Assembly (NCBI GenBank): GCA_910586705.1
Contig: CAJUJK010000011.1
Location: forward strand, 52,465 to 116,464
Direction of reading: 5' to 3'
Origin: an uncultured Lachnospiraceae bacterium
GTDB lineage: Bacteria > Bacillota > Clostridia > Lachnospirales > Lachnospiraceae
Length of the DNA stretch: 64,000 nt
Part shown: positions 24,020 through 31,017 of the stretch, piece after piece
Numbering within the stretch: position 1 is the stretch's first letter
Layout of the letters: every line of letters begins with the position of its first letter
Position numbers and translations under genes: made by a program
The notes under the pieces: generated by a model
What the model was told of the DNA's origin: nothing
The model's database searches: none
What the model saw: only the letters and a program-made list of their open reading frames with translations

Positions 24020-25372
24020 ATGAAGTTTCTTGATTTGCTGCGGATGAGCAGCAGTAATCTCTGGAAAAGAAAAGTGAGAACGATTCTGACGGTACTCGGT
24101 GTGGTGATCGGTGTCGCCTCCATTGTGGTCATGGTGTCTCTGGGTCTGGGACTGAGCCGTTCCCTGATGGCGCAGTATGAGTCTTACGGGAGCCTGACAC
24201 AGGTGACGGTGAACGAACCGTGGGGGGACTCCTCCTCGGAGGAAGTGAAGCGTCTGGACCAGAAGCTGATCGACGAGATCCTTGCGATGGAGCATGTGGA
24301 ATCCGTATATCCTATGCTGCGGACGCAGGCGCTTGCCAAGTACGGGAGCTACGAGGGTTACCTGCAGTTGCAGGGATTGCCGAAAGAGTATTTTGAGGAC
24401 CTGGATATCAAGGTGGAGGCGGGACAGCTTCCCGGTAACGATGAGAAACTGACCTTTTTCTATGGTTGTCAGGTTCTGCAGGACTTTTATAATTCCAAAG
24501 GGAGCGGCGGCGGTTACTGGCAGACAGGGGTGCTGCCGGATATCGACTTGATGAAGGATCCTATTTTTGTGATTTTTGATATGGACGCTTACTATGAGTC
24601 GGGTTCTACGGATGAGAACGGACAGACGAAAAAACCGCCGAAAAAGTATCTGATCGAGACATGCGGCGTGGAGGCGTCGCCCGGCGAGGACGAGTGGTCA
24701 CAGTACGGGTGGTATACCTACTGCGATATCGACGAGCTCATAAAGGAATTGAAAAAGATGTTTAAGAATAAGAGGATTCCGGGCCAGCCCACAACAAAGA
24801 CCGGGAAACCTTATAAGGAGATCTTTTACAACCAGCTGATTGTGAATGTGGACAGCATGGACAATGTGGTGGCTTTGCAGAAATCGCTGACGGATATGGG
24901 CTATGACGCTTACAGTCAGGCGGAGTGGGTGGAGTCCGAGCAGAAGACCATGGGCTACATTCAGGCGGTGCTTGGCGGTATCGGCGCGGTGTCCTTATTT
25001 GTGGCGGCAATCGGCATCACCAACACCATGATGATGTCCATCTACGAACGGACGAAGGAGATTGGCGTGATGAAGGTGCTGGGGTGCGATCTTAGAAACA
25101 TCCGCAGTCTCTTTCTGATGGAGGCAGGTTTTATCGGCTTTATCGGCGGCGTGATCGGACTGATTTTGAGCTTTATCCTGTCCGTGGTGATCAATAAGGT
25201 GGCGGCGAACGCCAATGAATACATGAATGTGTCCGGCGGCATTTCCTATATTCCTGTCTGGCTGGTGCTGTTGTCTTTGGTGTTTGCGGTGATGGTGGGC
25301 ATGGTGGCCGGATTTTTCCCGGCGAGAAGGGCGATGCGGCTTAGCCCGCTGGCGGCGATCCGAAATGAATAA
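24020..25372 (+). CDS. MacB-like ABC transporter permease (FtsX fold)
   Basis: This 450-residue permease has the MacB layout: N-terminal TM helix (about 20-45; RTILTVLGVVIGVASIVVM), a large extracytoplasmic domain (about 50-310) and three C-terminal TM helices (about 315-340, 370-395, 410-435) ending in the conserved P-x-x-A-x-x-L-P-x-x-A-I motif (PARRAMRLSPLAAIRNE). It should pair with the ATPase at 21356 in a mechanotransmission complex, with the CARDB-like protein as a possible periplasm-facing partner. The ATG follows AGAAAGG. In Firmicutes such systems commonly export peptides or handle lipoproteins; the cargo here is unknown. Confidence 0.94.
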   Translation: MKFLDLLRMSSSNLWKRKVRTILTVLGVVIGVASIVVMVSLGLGLSRSLMAQYESYGSLTQVTVNEPWGDSSSEEVKRLDQKLIDEILAMEHVESVYPMLRTQALAKYGSYEGYLQLQGLPKEYFEDLDIKVEAGQLPGNDEKLTFFYGCQVLQDFYNSKGSGGGYWQTGVLPDIDLMKDPIFVIFDMDAYYESGSTDENGQTKKPPKKYLIETCGVEASPGEDEWSQYGWYTYCDIDELIKELKKMFKNKRIPGQPTTKTGKPYKEIFYNQLIVNVDSMDNVVALQKSLTDMGYDAYSQAEWVESEQKTMGYIQAVLGGIGAVSLFVAAIGITNTMMMSIYERTKEIGVMKVLGCDLRNIRSLFLMEAGFIGFIGGVIGLILSFILSVVINKVAANANEYMNVSGGISYIPVWLVLLSLVFAVMVGMVAGFFPARRAMRLSPLAAIRNE

Positions 25373-25415
25373 TGGTGCGGGACGATAATGGCAATTGCGT
25401 GCGGAGGAGCAGCAT

Positions 25416-26285
25416 ATGTGGAGAAAAGGGATGGTTTTGGCAGGGCTTTGCGTGCTGGGAATTTGTGCCGGGTGCGGGCAGAAGAAAAGCATAACGCTGG
25501 AGCAGGAGAGTGTCGTGATATCGGACGGGACGGAGCATTCGGATGAGGCGGGAACGGACCAGATAGAAGCAGATGACGAAGAAACGGCTAACGCCTTGCC
25601 GGAAAGTGATGAGGACACATCAGAGGCGGAGAAACAGGAAGATGTGCAGACACAGGAGGAACCGTCACAGGTGACGGAAGACGGGGAGACAGATCAGGAT
25701 TTGGCGGAGGAACCCCAAAACGGCAGACATCTGACGCCGGAGGAGCTTGCGGAGTACACGGAGTGGGTACAGGATCACTCCAATTATGGATTCCTGTTGT
25801 CAGAGTGGGAAAATCCCGAACAGATCGATCTCTACCAGGTGTTTTATACTGGTGCCGGGGTCGGGAGACCGGGAACGGAGGAGGAGAAACAGGCACATAT
25901 AGCGCGCTGGAATTTGCCGGGAATCGAGACAGATTTCAGTGCCATAGATAAAGCGGCTGTGGATGCCCTGCTTTTGGAAAAGACAGGATTTACCTACGAT
26001 GAGCTTGTGGCGAAGGGCAGCAGGGGAATGGAGGACTGGTATTACGCTGAAACGGACAGCTTCTGTTCGGAGAGCGGCGATACCAATTACTGCCAGTTTG
26101 TATGTGTGAATGGCGCTATGAATGAGGAGGGGACGATTGCCACGCTGTACTTTGAGGGAGACGAATGGGTGAGTAAATGCGAGGTCAAAGTGAGCATTGA
26201 GGCGGGACAAAGGCGTTTTCTCAGCAATCATATTGAAGAAGGCTGGGTTTTGAACACGGAAACATATTCCGAAGCGCAGGAGTGA
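25416..26285 (+). CDS. Probable lipoprotein at the end of the ABC array
   Basis: The 289-residue protein has a basic start (MWRKGMV), a hydrophobic stretch and Cys at about residue 16 in GICAGCGQ, a plausible though imperfect lipobox, so it is likely an acylated surface protein. A Glu/Asp/Gln-rich linker (about 25-100) separates it from a folded C-terminal domain (about 105-289) with many aromatic residues. No family was recognised. The ATG at 25416 has GGAGGAGC upstream; an in-frame TTG at 25395 is less likely. It follows the MacB-like permease by 43 bp and is probably the last gene of the operon, suggesting a substrate-capture or accessory role. Confidence 0.75.
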   Translation: MWRKGMVLAGLCVLGICAGCGQKKSITLEQESVVISDGTEHSDEAGTDQIEADDEETANALPESDEDTSEAEKQEDVQTQEEPSQVTEDGETDQDLAEEPQNGRHLTPEELAEYTEWVQDHSNYGFLLSEWENPEQIDLYQVFYTGAGVGRPGTEEEKQAHIARWNLPGIETDFSAIDKAAVDALLLEKTGFTYDELVAKGSRGMEDWYYAETDSFCSESGDTNYCQFVCVNGAMNEEGTIATLYFEGDEWVSKCEVKVSIEAGQRRFLSNHIEEGWVLNTETYSEAQE

Positions 26286-26430
26286 GCGTTCTTTTTATAT
26301 AATAGGAAATTGCGATTTTTTATAGTCAGCAGGATAAAAATACTTGCTTTTTTCTTCTTTTATGTTGTATGATAGATTTACATAAATATTTATTATGGTA
26401 ATCTAGTGCAACATGAGATGGAGGAGAAGA

Positions 26431-26524
26431 TTGAAAAATCACATTGATGTGCTGATTTTTCAATCACGAGTTTGTGTCGAAGCCACAAACTCGGTATCGC
26501 AGAGCCAAATTGGAGATTTGGCTC
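26431..26524 (+). repeat. Leader with three perfect hairpins; two-hairpin module, copy 2
   Basis: Hairpin A: TTGAAAAATCA (26431-26441) with TGATTTTTCAA (26453-26463). Hairpin B: CGAGTTTGTG (26467-26476) with CACAAACTCG (26484-26493). Hairpin C: GAGCCAAAT (26502-26510) with ATTTGGCTC (26516-26524). All are perfect. A and B match the module at 17842 in order and joining sequence; A also matches 37437-37470. The set lies 39 nt before the start of the repeat protein. Confidence 0.7.
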
Positions 26525-26562
26525 GCGGCCTTCGCAACATTTGCTTAGGCGAGGAGGAAAGC

Positions 26563-27657
26563 ATGAAAAAATACAAAAGATCGGCGAAGATATGTATGAC
26601 GGCTCTTGCGGCCTGCGGGATGCTGCTTTCGCCTGCGGCGACGGCAATGAAGGTGCAGGCGGAGGAAGTGATCGCCACGGTGCAGGGCAAGGTGATGGAG
26701 GGGACTACTGCCAAGCTGTTATATCTGGACACTTCGGACGGCAGAATGGAAATCAAGATCGACGGGAGCACCAGCACAGGCAACTGCAAGATGCTTCTGC
26801 CGGACAAGAAGATCAGCGTGTCGGTGGCGAACGGAAACGACGGCTATCTCCATGCGGTTACGATCTCGGAGAACGGGGAGAATCCCAGTGTTGAGCTAGA
26901 CACCTCAAAGGTTTCCAATGTGGTCGGGATTGTGAATGAAAAGACGACGGAAAATGTTCTGCATCTGGATACGGCGCAGGGCGAGATGGAGTTAAAGATC
27001 GACAAGAATACAGATCTGAGCAACTGCTCCGTTCTGGTGGTGTCCGGGAAGTATGTGGTAAGCTGTGCAAGAGGTGAGGACGCTTACATGCATGCCATCA
27101 GCATTGCGGATGTGGCGGCTGCACCCGTCTCCTCAACAGATACGTCCCAGACAGGAACGTTTTCCCAGACGTACACGCAGACGCCGGTGGTGAATCCCAC
27201 AGGCGAGACGAGATCCGTGACAGGAACGGTGAAGGATAATTCTGAGGAGTCAACGCTTTATCTGGCAACTTCCGAGGGGACTTTTACCTTTCAGATCGAC
27301 GACAGTACGGACACGTCCAAAGGCATGGTTTTAACGCCGGACAATAAGCTGATGGTTACCTATTTCAGAGGCTCTGACAGCAACCTTCATGCGGCGTCTA
27401 TTGTGGGCGTGAAGGACAGTTCCTCGGCTTCCGTGGACACTTCGTCACAGTCTACGGTGATCGGCACGGTGAAGGAAAAGTCCACGGAGAATATTCTTTT
27501 ACTGGATACTTCCGCGGGTGAGATGGAGTTAAAGATGGACAAGGTTTCCGCTCCTGTCGGCTGCAAGGTTCTGGTGAAGGGGAAGAAAATTTCTGTGACC
27601 TGTTCCAGAGGGGACGACGCGTATATGCACGCGCTTACGATTACGGCGGCGAAGTAA
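26563..27657 (+). CDS. Exported protein made of four tandem ~65-residue repeats
   Basis: The 364-residue protein has a signal peptide (MKKYKRSAKICMTALAACG, cleavage probably near VQAEE). The mature part is four copies of one domain starting at about residues 34, 112, 220 and 306. Each has the pattern (I/V)GTV-x-E-x-(S/T)-T-E-N-x-L-x-LDT-x-x-G-E-M-(E/K)-L-K-(I/M)D, then CKVL-x-x-GKK-(I/V)SV-x-C-x-RG-x-D-A-Y-M-H-A-x-(T/S)I, a small beta-rich fold. Repeat 3 is the most divergent and follows a Ser/Thr/Gln linker. No enzyme motif or wall anchor is seen. The ATG at 26563 has GGCGAGGAGG. The three-hairpin leader suggests regulated or repeat-associated expression. The function is unknown. Confidence 0.85.
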   Translation: MKKYKRSAKICMTALAACGMLLSPAATAMKVQAEEVIATVQGKVMEGTTAKLLYLDTSDGRMEIKIDGSTSTGNCKMLLPDKKISVSVANGNDGYLHAVTISENGENPSVELDTSKVSNVVGIVNEKTTENVLHLDTAQGEMELKIDKNTDLSNCSVLVVSGKYVVSCARGEDAYMHAISIADVAAAPVSSTDTSQTGTFSQTYTQTPVVNPTGETRSVTGTVKDNSEESTLYLATSEGTFTFQIDDSTDTSKGMVLTPDNKLMVTYFRGSDSNLHAASIVGVKDSSSASVDTSSQSTVIGTVKEKSTENILLLDTSAGEMELKMDKVSAPVGCKVLVKGKKISVTCSRGDDAYMHALTITAAK

Positions 27658-27677
27658 ATAAGTAGAATACATGATTC

Positions 27678-27725
27678 AAACCTCCTTTGCGCATACTAGA
27701 TATAAAAAGTGCGCAGAGGAGGTTT
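27678..27725 (+). promoter_or_regulatory. 16-bp hairpin that contains the enolase ribosome-binding site
   Basis: AAACCTCCTTTGCGCA (27678-27693) pairs over all 16 positions (one U-G pair) with TGCGCAGAGGAGGTTT (27710-27725), separated by a 16-nt loop. The right arm contains the AGGAGGT ribosome site of the enolase gene starting at 27730, and is followed by TT then ATATG. It can act as a terminator for the upstream gene, as a translation-blocking structure, or both. Confidence 0.8.
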
Positions 27726-27729
27726 TTAT

Positions 27730-29127
27730 ATGGGCAGCAAACTGAGGATTGTGGATGTACATGCAAGGCAGATATTGGATTCCAGGGGAAATCCCACCGT
27801 GGAGGCGGAGGTGACCGTGGAGAAGGAGGTGGGCGGCTGTCAGTACAAGGGCCGGGCGGCTGTCCCCAGCGGCGCCAGCACCGGGCGGTTTGAGGCGGTG
27901 GAACTCCGGGACGGGGAGACAGTGTACTTCGGGCTGGGAACGACCAAGGCGGTCAATAATGTGAATACGAAGATCAGGGAGGCGCTTCTTGGCATGGATG
28001 CCTTTGATCAGGGGCTGGTTGACCGGACATTGATTGAGCAGGACGGCACGGACAACAAGAGCAATCTGGGAGCCAACGCCACGCTCGGCGTTTCCATGGC
28101 ATGTGCCAGAGCGGGCGCGGCGGCGCTGGGGATTCCGCTTTACCGGTATCTGGGCGGCGCGTATACGAGACTCTTGCCGGTGCCGATGATGAACATTTTA
28201 AACGGCGGCAAACACGCCGACAACACCGTAGATTTTCAGGAGTTTATGATTATGCCCGTGCAGGCGGAGAGTTTTGCGGACGGGCTTCGCATCTGTGCGG
28301 AAATCTATCACAACCTAAAGAAAATATGTAACGACAGGGGGCTTTCCACGGGCATCGGCGACGAGGGTGGATTCGCGCCGTCTCTGCCGGACGCTTTCGC
28401 GGTGCTGGACCTGATTGTGGAATCCATCAAGGCGGCGGGCTACACGCCGGGACAGGATATCAAGATTGCGCTGGACGTGGCGGCCTCCGAGCTTTATAAT
28501 GAGGCGGACGGGGTATACCATTTCCCGGGCGAGACGGAGTTAAAACGGCACAGGCAGGAGACGGAAGGTTCTTTTGTGACGTCGTGCTATGAGGCGGGAT
28601 GTCAGACGCCGGACTGCGGGGAGATTCCCGAGATTACGAGGAGCACCGAGGAGATGGTGGCTTATTATGAGGAACTGGTGCAGCGTTATCCCATTATTTC
28701 CATCGAGGACGGGCTGGCGGAGGATGACTGGGACGGCTGGCAGATGATGACGAAAAAGCTGGGAGAAAAGATTCAGCTTGTGGGAGATGACCTGTTTGTC
28801 ACAAATACCAAGCGTCTGGACGCGGGCATCAAGCTGCAGGTGGCAAATGCCATTCTGGTGAAAGTGAACCAGATCGGCACGGTCAGCGAGGCGATGGACG
28901 CCATAGAGATGGCGCAGAAAAACGGCTATAAGGCGGTGATTTCCCACCGCTCCGGCGAGACGGAGGATACCTTTATCGCGGATCTGGCGGTGGCGGTGAA
29001 CGCCGGGCAGATCAAGACGGGCGCGCCCTGCAGGAGCGACCGCGTGGCGAAGTACAATCAGCTTCTCAGGATTGAGGAGGAGCTGGGGAGCGTGGCGTGC
29101 TACAAGGAGCCGTTCAACAAAATATAA
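27730..29127 (+). CDS. eno: Enolase (phosphopyruvate hydratase)
   Basis: Enolase converts 2-phosphoglycerate to phosphoenolpyruvate. Signatures: DSRGNPTVEAEV, the mobile loop around AAVPSGASTGRFEAVELRDG, the metal and catalytic residues in IEDGLAEDDWDGW and LVGDDLFVTN, and the family signature ILVKVNQIGTVSEAM with SHRSGETED. At 465 residues it is about 30 longer than usual; the extra residues lie at about 278-308, a Cys/Glu-rich insertion (SCYEAGCQTPDCGE) just before the helix that leads to the catalytic loop. The ATG at 27730 follows an AGGAGGT site buried in a long hairpin. It is the only copy in the window and is not linked to other glycolytic genes. Confidence 0.98.
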   Translation: MGSKLRIVDVHARQILDSRGNPTVEAEVTVEKEVGGCQYKGRAAVPSGASTGRFEAVELRDGETVYFGLGTTKAVNNVNTKIREALLGMDAFDQGLVDRTLIEQDGTDNKSNLGANATLGVSMACARAGAAALGIPLYRYLGGAYTRLLPVPMMNILNGGKHADNTVDFQEFMIMPVQAESFADGLRICAEIYHNLKKICNDRGLSTGIGDEGGFAPSLPDAFAVLDLIVESIKAAGYTPGQDIKIALDVAASELYNEADGVYHFPGETELKRHRQETEGSFVTSCYEAGCQTPDCGEIPEITRSTEEMVAYYEELVQRYPIISIEDGLAEDDWDGWQMMTKKLGEKIQLVGDDLFVTNTKRLDAGIKLQVANAILVKVNQIGTVSEAMDAIEMAQKNGYKAVISHRSGETEDTFIADLAVAVNAGQIKTGAPCRSDRVAKYNQLLRIEEELGSVACYKEPFNKI

Positions 29128-29139
29128 TGCTTATGAAGA

Positions 29140-29172
29140 AACAGGCGCTTCTTGGAGGCGGAGGCGCCTGTT
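29140..29172 (+). terminator. Hairpin after eno, probable terminator
   Basis: AACAGGCGC (29140-29148) and GCGCCTGTT (29164-29172) form a perfect 9-bp stem. The T-tract is weak, so full termination is uncertain, and the next ATG is only 20 nt downstream. Confidence 0.55.
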
Positions 29173-29191
29173 GCCTTGAGAGGAGAGGGAC

Positions 29192-29923
29192 ATGAAACGG
29201 ATCGGTGTGCTGTCGGATACGCACGGGAAGCTGCGGGATGAGGTGGCGGAGATTCTGCAGGGGTGCGATGTGATTTTACATGCGGGGGATATCAATACGC
29301 CGAAGGTGATGGAGAGCCTTAAGGAGATTGCGCCGCTCTATATCGTCCGGGGGAATGCGGACAAGGAGTGGGCGGAGGGACTGTCGGAAAGTCTGTCGGA
29401 GGAGATCTGCGGTCTGCGGGTTTTCATGGTACATAACAAAAAGCATATGCCGAAAGAGATGGGGCATTATGATCTGGCGGTGTTTGGGCATTCGCATAAA
29501 TACGAGGAGCGCAGGGAGGGAGACTGTCTTTTCTTAAATCCCGGGAGCTGCGGACCGAGGCGTTTCTCCCAGCCTGTGACCATGGCGGTGGTGGAAGTGG
29601 AGGAGGAGACGGGAGAGCTTCGGGTTATCAGAAAGGACATTGTGCAGGACACACAGGTTTCCACGGATCAAAAAAACGGGTGTGCTGCGTCTGAAAAAGA
29701 AAAGGCGGACGGCGGGAAAAAATCGTCGGAGGAGGCGTTTTCTGTGGACAAACTGCGTCTGATTCTGCGGGATGTAGATAAAGGGAAAAGCGTTTCCGAT
29801 ATCGCCGTGAAATATGGAATCTCCATAGAAATGACGGAGCAGATCTGCCGTCTCTATCTGACCCATCCCGGTATTGACGCGGCGGGGGTACGGGAAAAAA
29901 TGGGGATGCCGCGGGATAGGTAA
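29192..29923 (+). CDS. YfcE/MJ0936-type metallophosphoesterase with C-terminal helix-turn-helix-like extension
   Basis: Residues 1-155 are a calcineurin-like phosphoesterase of the YfcE family: SDTHGKL, HAGDI, RGNAD, VHN and GHSHK supply the two-metal centre that hydrolyses phosphodiesters. Residues about 180-243 are extra: after a Lys/Ser-rich linker comes LILRDVDKGKSVSDIAVKYG, then SIEMTEQICRLYLTHPGID, which has the look of a helix-turn-helix or small helical domain. This extension appears in related clostridial proteins, from memory. GAGAGGAGAG precedes the ATG. It may form a unit with eno because the hairpin between them is a weak terminator. The substrate is unknown. Confidence 0.88.
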   Translation: MKRIGVLSDTHGKLRDEVAEILQGCDVILHAGDINTPKVMESLKEIAPLYIVRGNADKEWAEGLSESLSEEICGLRVFMVHNKKHMPKEMGHYDLAVFGHSHKYEERREGDCLFLNPGSCGPRRFSQPVTMAVVEVEEETGELRVIRKDIVQDTQVSTDQKNGCAASEKEKADGGKKSSEEAFSVDKLRLILRDVDKGKSVSDIAVKYGISIEMTEQICRLYLTHPGIDAAGVREKMGMPRDR

Positions 29924-30018
29924 GCGGCGGACGGCAGTTATTTCTGGGCATATGTGAGGTTTTATTTGATAAAATATAAGCCGAGTGATTGGAGGAAATA
30001 CAATTGGAGGGAATCAAG

Positions 30019-30933
30019 ATGGAAATTTTAACTGAAGAAGAGCTAAGGGACAGAATGACAGAATGTTATGATGAAATGTGTCTTTATAGTGAAAAAGGCG
30101 ATTATAAAAAGGCGTTTGAAATGCTATATGAAATGTGGGAGCTGCTTCCGGGAAACAAAATAGACCATGAGGAGAGTTTTTCTGTCGTAGCGGGAATTAT
30201 TGAAAATGCGATTGATTGCGGTGACAAAGAAGTTATGCGGCAATGGATCGGTAAAATGGATTATATAGCGGAAAAAAGGGAGAGGGAGACAGGAGATAAA
30301 GGAGAAAAAGAATACTACCGTGGTAAAGTGGAATATGAACTCGGCAATTATGAAGAAGCCCGTAAAAATTTGCACAGTGCGGTGAAAAACGGTTGGCGTC
30401 TGACAGAGTATGATAAGAAGTATGCAGATTTTTTGGCAGATAAGAAGAACACAGGAAAATCAGACAGGAATGTCGGTTTAAACGTGAATGATTCTAATGC
30501 CGTTGGAAAGGGCAACGAAGAACTTGACGAAAAGACATATAAGAAAATTACCAGTTTAAGTAACAGGGCAGACAAGTGCGCGGAAAAGGGGGAGTTTGAC
30601 AAGGCAAAACAATTATTCCTTGAAGCGCTTGCGTATGTGCCGCTGCCAAAGTATAACTGGGAGGCGGGCACGTGGCTGTATACGGCGTTAGGAGACGTGT
30701 CATACCTTGATGGCAGGTATGACAGCGCCATAGAGTATCTGAATGAGGCATTGAAATGTCCTGACGGAATCGGAAATCCCTTCATTTTGTTAAGATTGGG
30801 AGAAAGCTTTTATGAGAGCCATAATATGGAGAAAGCAAGAGAGTATCTGATTCAGGCATATATGTGCGAGGGCGCTGAAATCTTTGAAGGCGAGGATAAG
30901 AAATATAGAAAACTGATCGATGATTTCATATAG
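30019..30933 (+). CDS. AT-rich tetratricopeptide-repeat protein
   Basis: The 304-residue acidic protein is helical and contains TPR-like units: one pair near residues 20-130 (GDYKKAFEMLYEMWELLPG; YRGKVEYELGNYEEARKNLHSAV) and at least three near 185-295 (ADKCAEKGEFDKAKQLFLEAL; LGDVSYLDGRYDSAIEYLNEAL; LGESFYESHNMEKAREYLIQA). TPRs mediate protein contacts. No signal peptide is present, so it is cytoplasmic. Codon use is clearly more AT-rich than that of its neighbours, which suggests recent acquisition. Similar proteins in Firmicutes serve as immunity partners or regulators of contact-dependent toxins, but no toxin gene is adjacent here. The ATG at 30019 has TTGGAGGG upstream; earlier TTG codons are possible. 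Confidence 0.82.
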   Translation: MEILTEEELRDRMTECYDEMCLYSEKGDYKKAFEMLYEMWELLPGNKIDHEESFSVVAGIIENAIDCGDKEVMRQWIGKMDYIAEKRERETGDKGEKEYYRGKVEYELGNYEEARKNLHSAVKNGWRLTEYDKKYADFLADKKNTGKSDRNVGLNVNDSNAVGKGNEELDEKTYKKITSLSNRADKCAEKGEFDKAKQLFLEALAYVPLPKYNWEAGTWLYTALGDVSYLDGRYDSAIEYLNEALKCPDGIGNPFILLRLGESFYESHNMEKAREYLIQAYMCEGAEIFEGEDKKYRKLIDDFI

Positions 30934-31017
30934 AGTCATCGCATGAAATTTATCTGGAAGTCAATACTGGGCTGATGGAGAAAAATTTTCATTTAGACCC
31001 TGATACGGAGGATTATT

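Noticed and set aside
23252..24295. 347-codon minus-strand frame, His/Arg-rich
   Set aside because: The His-rich stretch is the antisense of the MMMGDD coding repeats and nothing else supports a gene.
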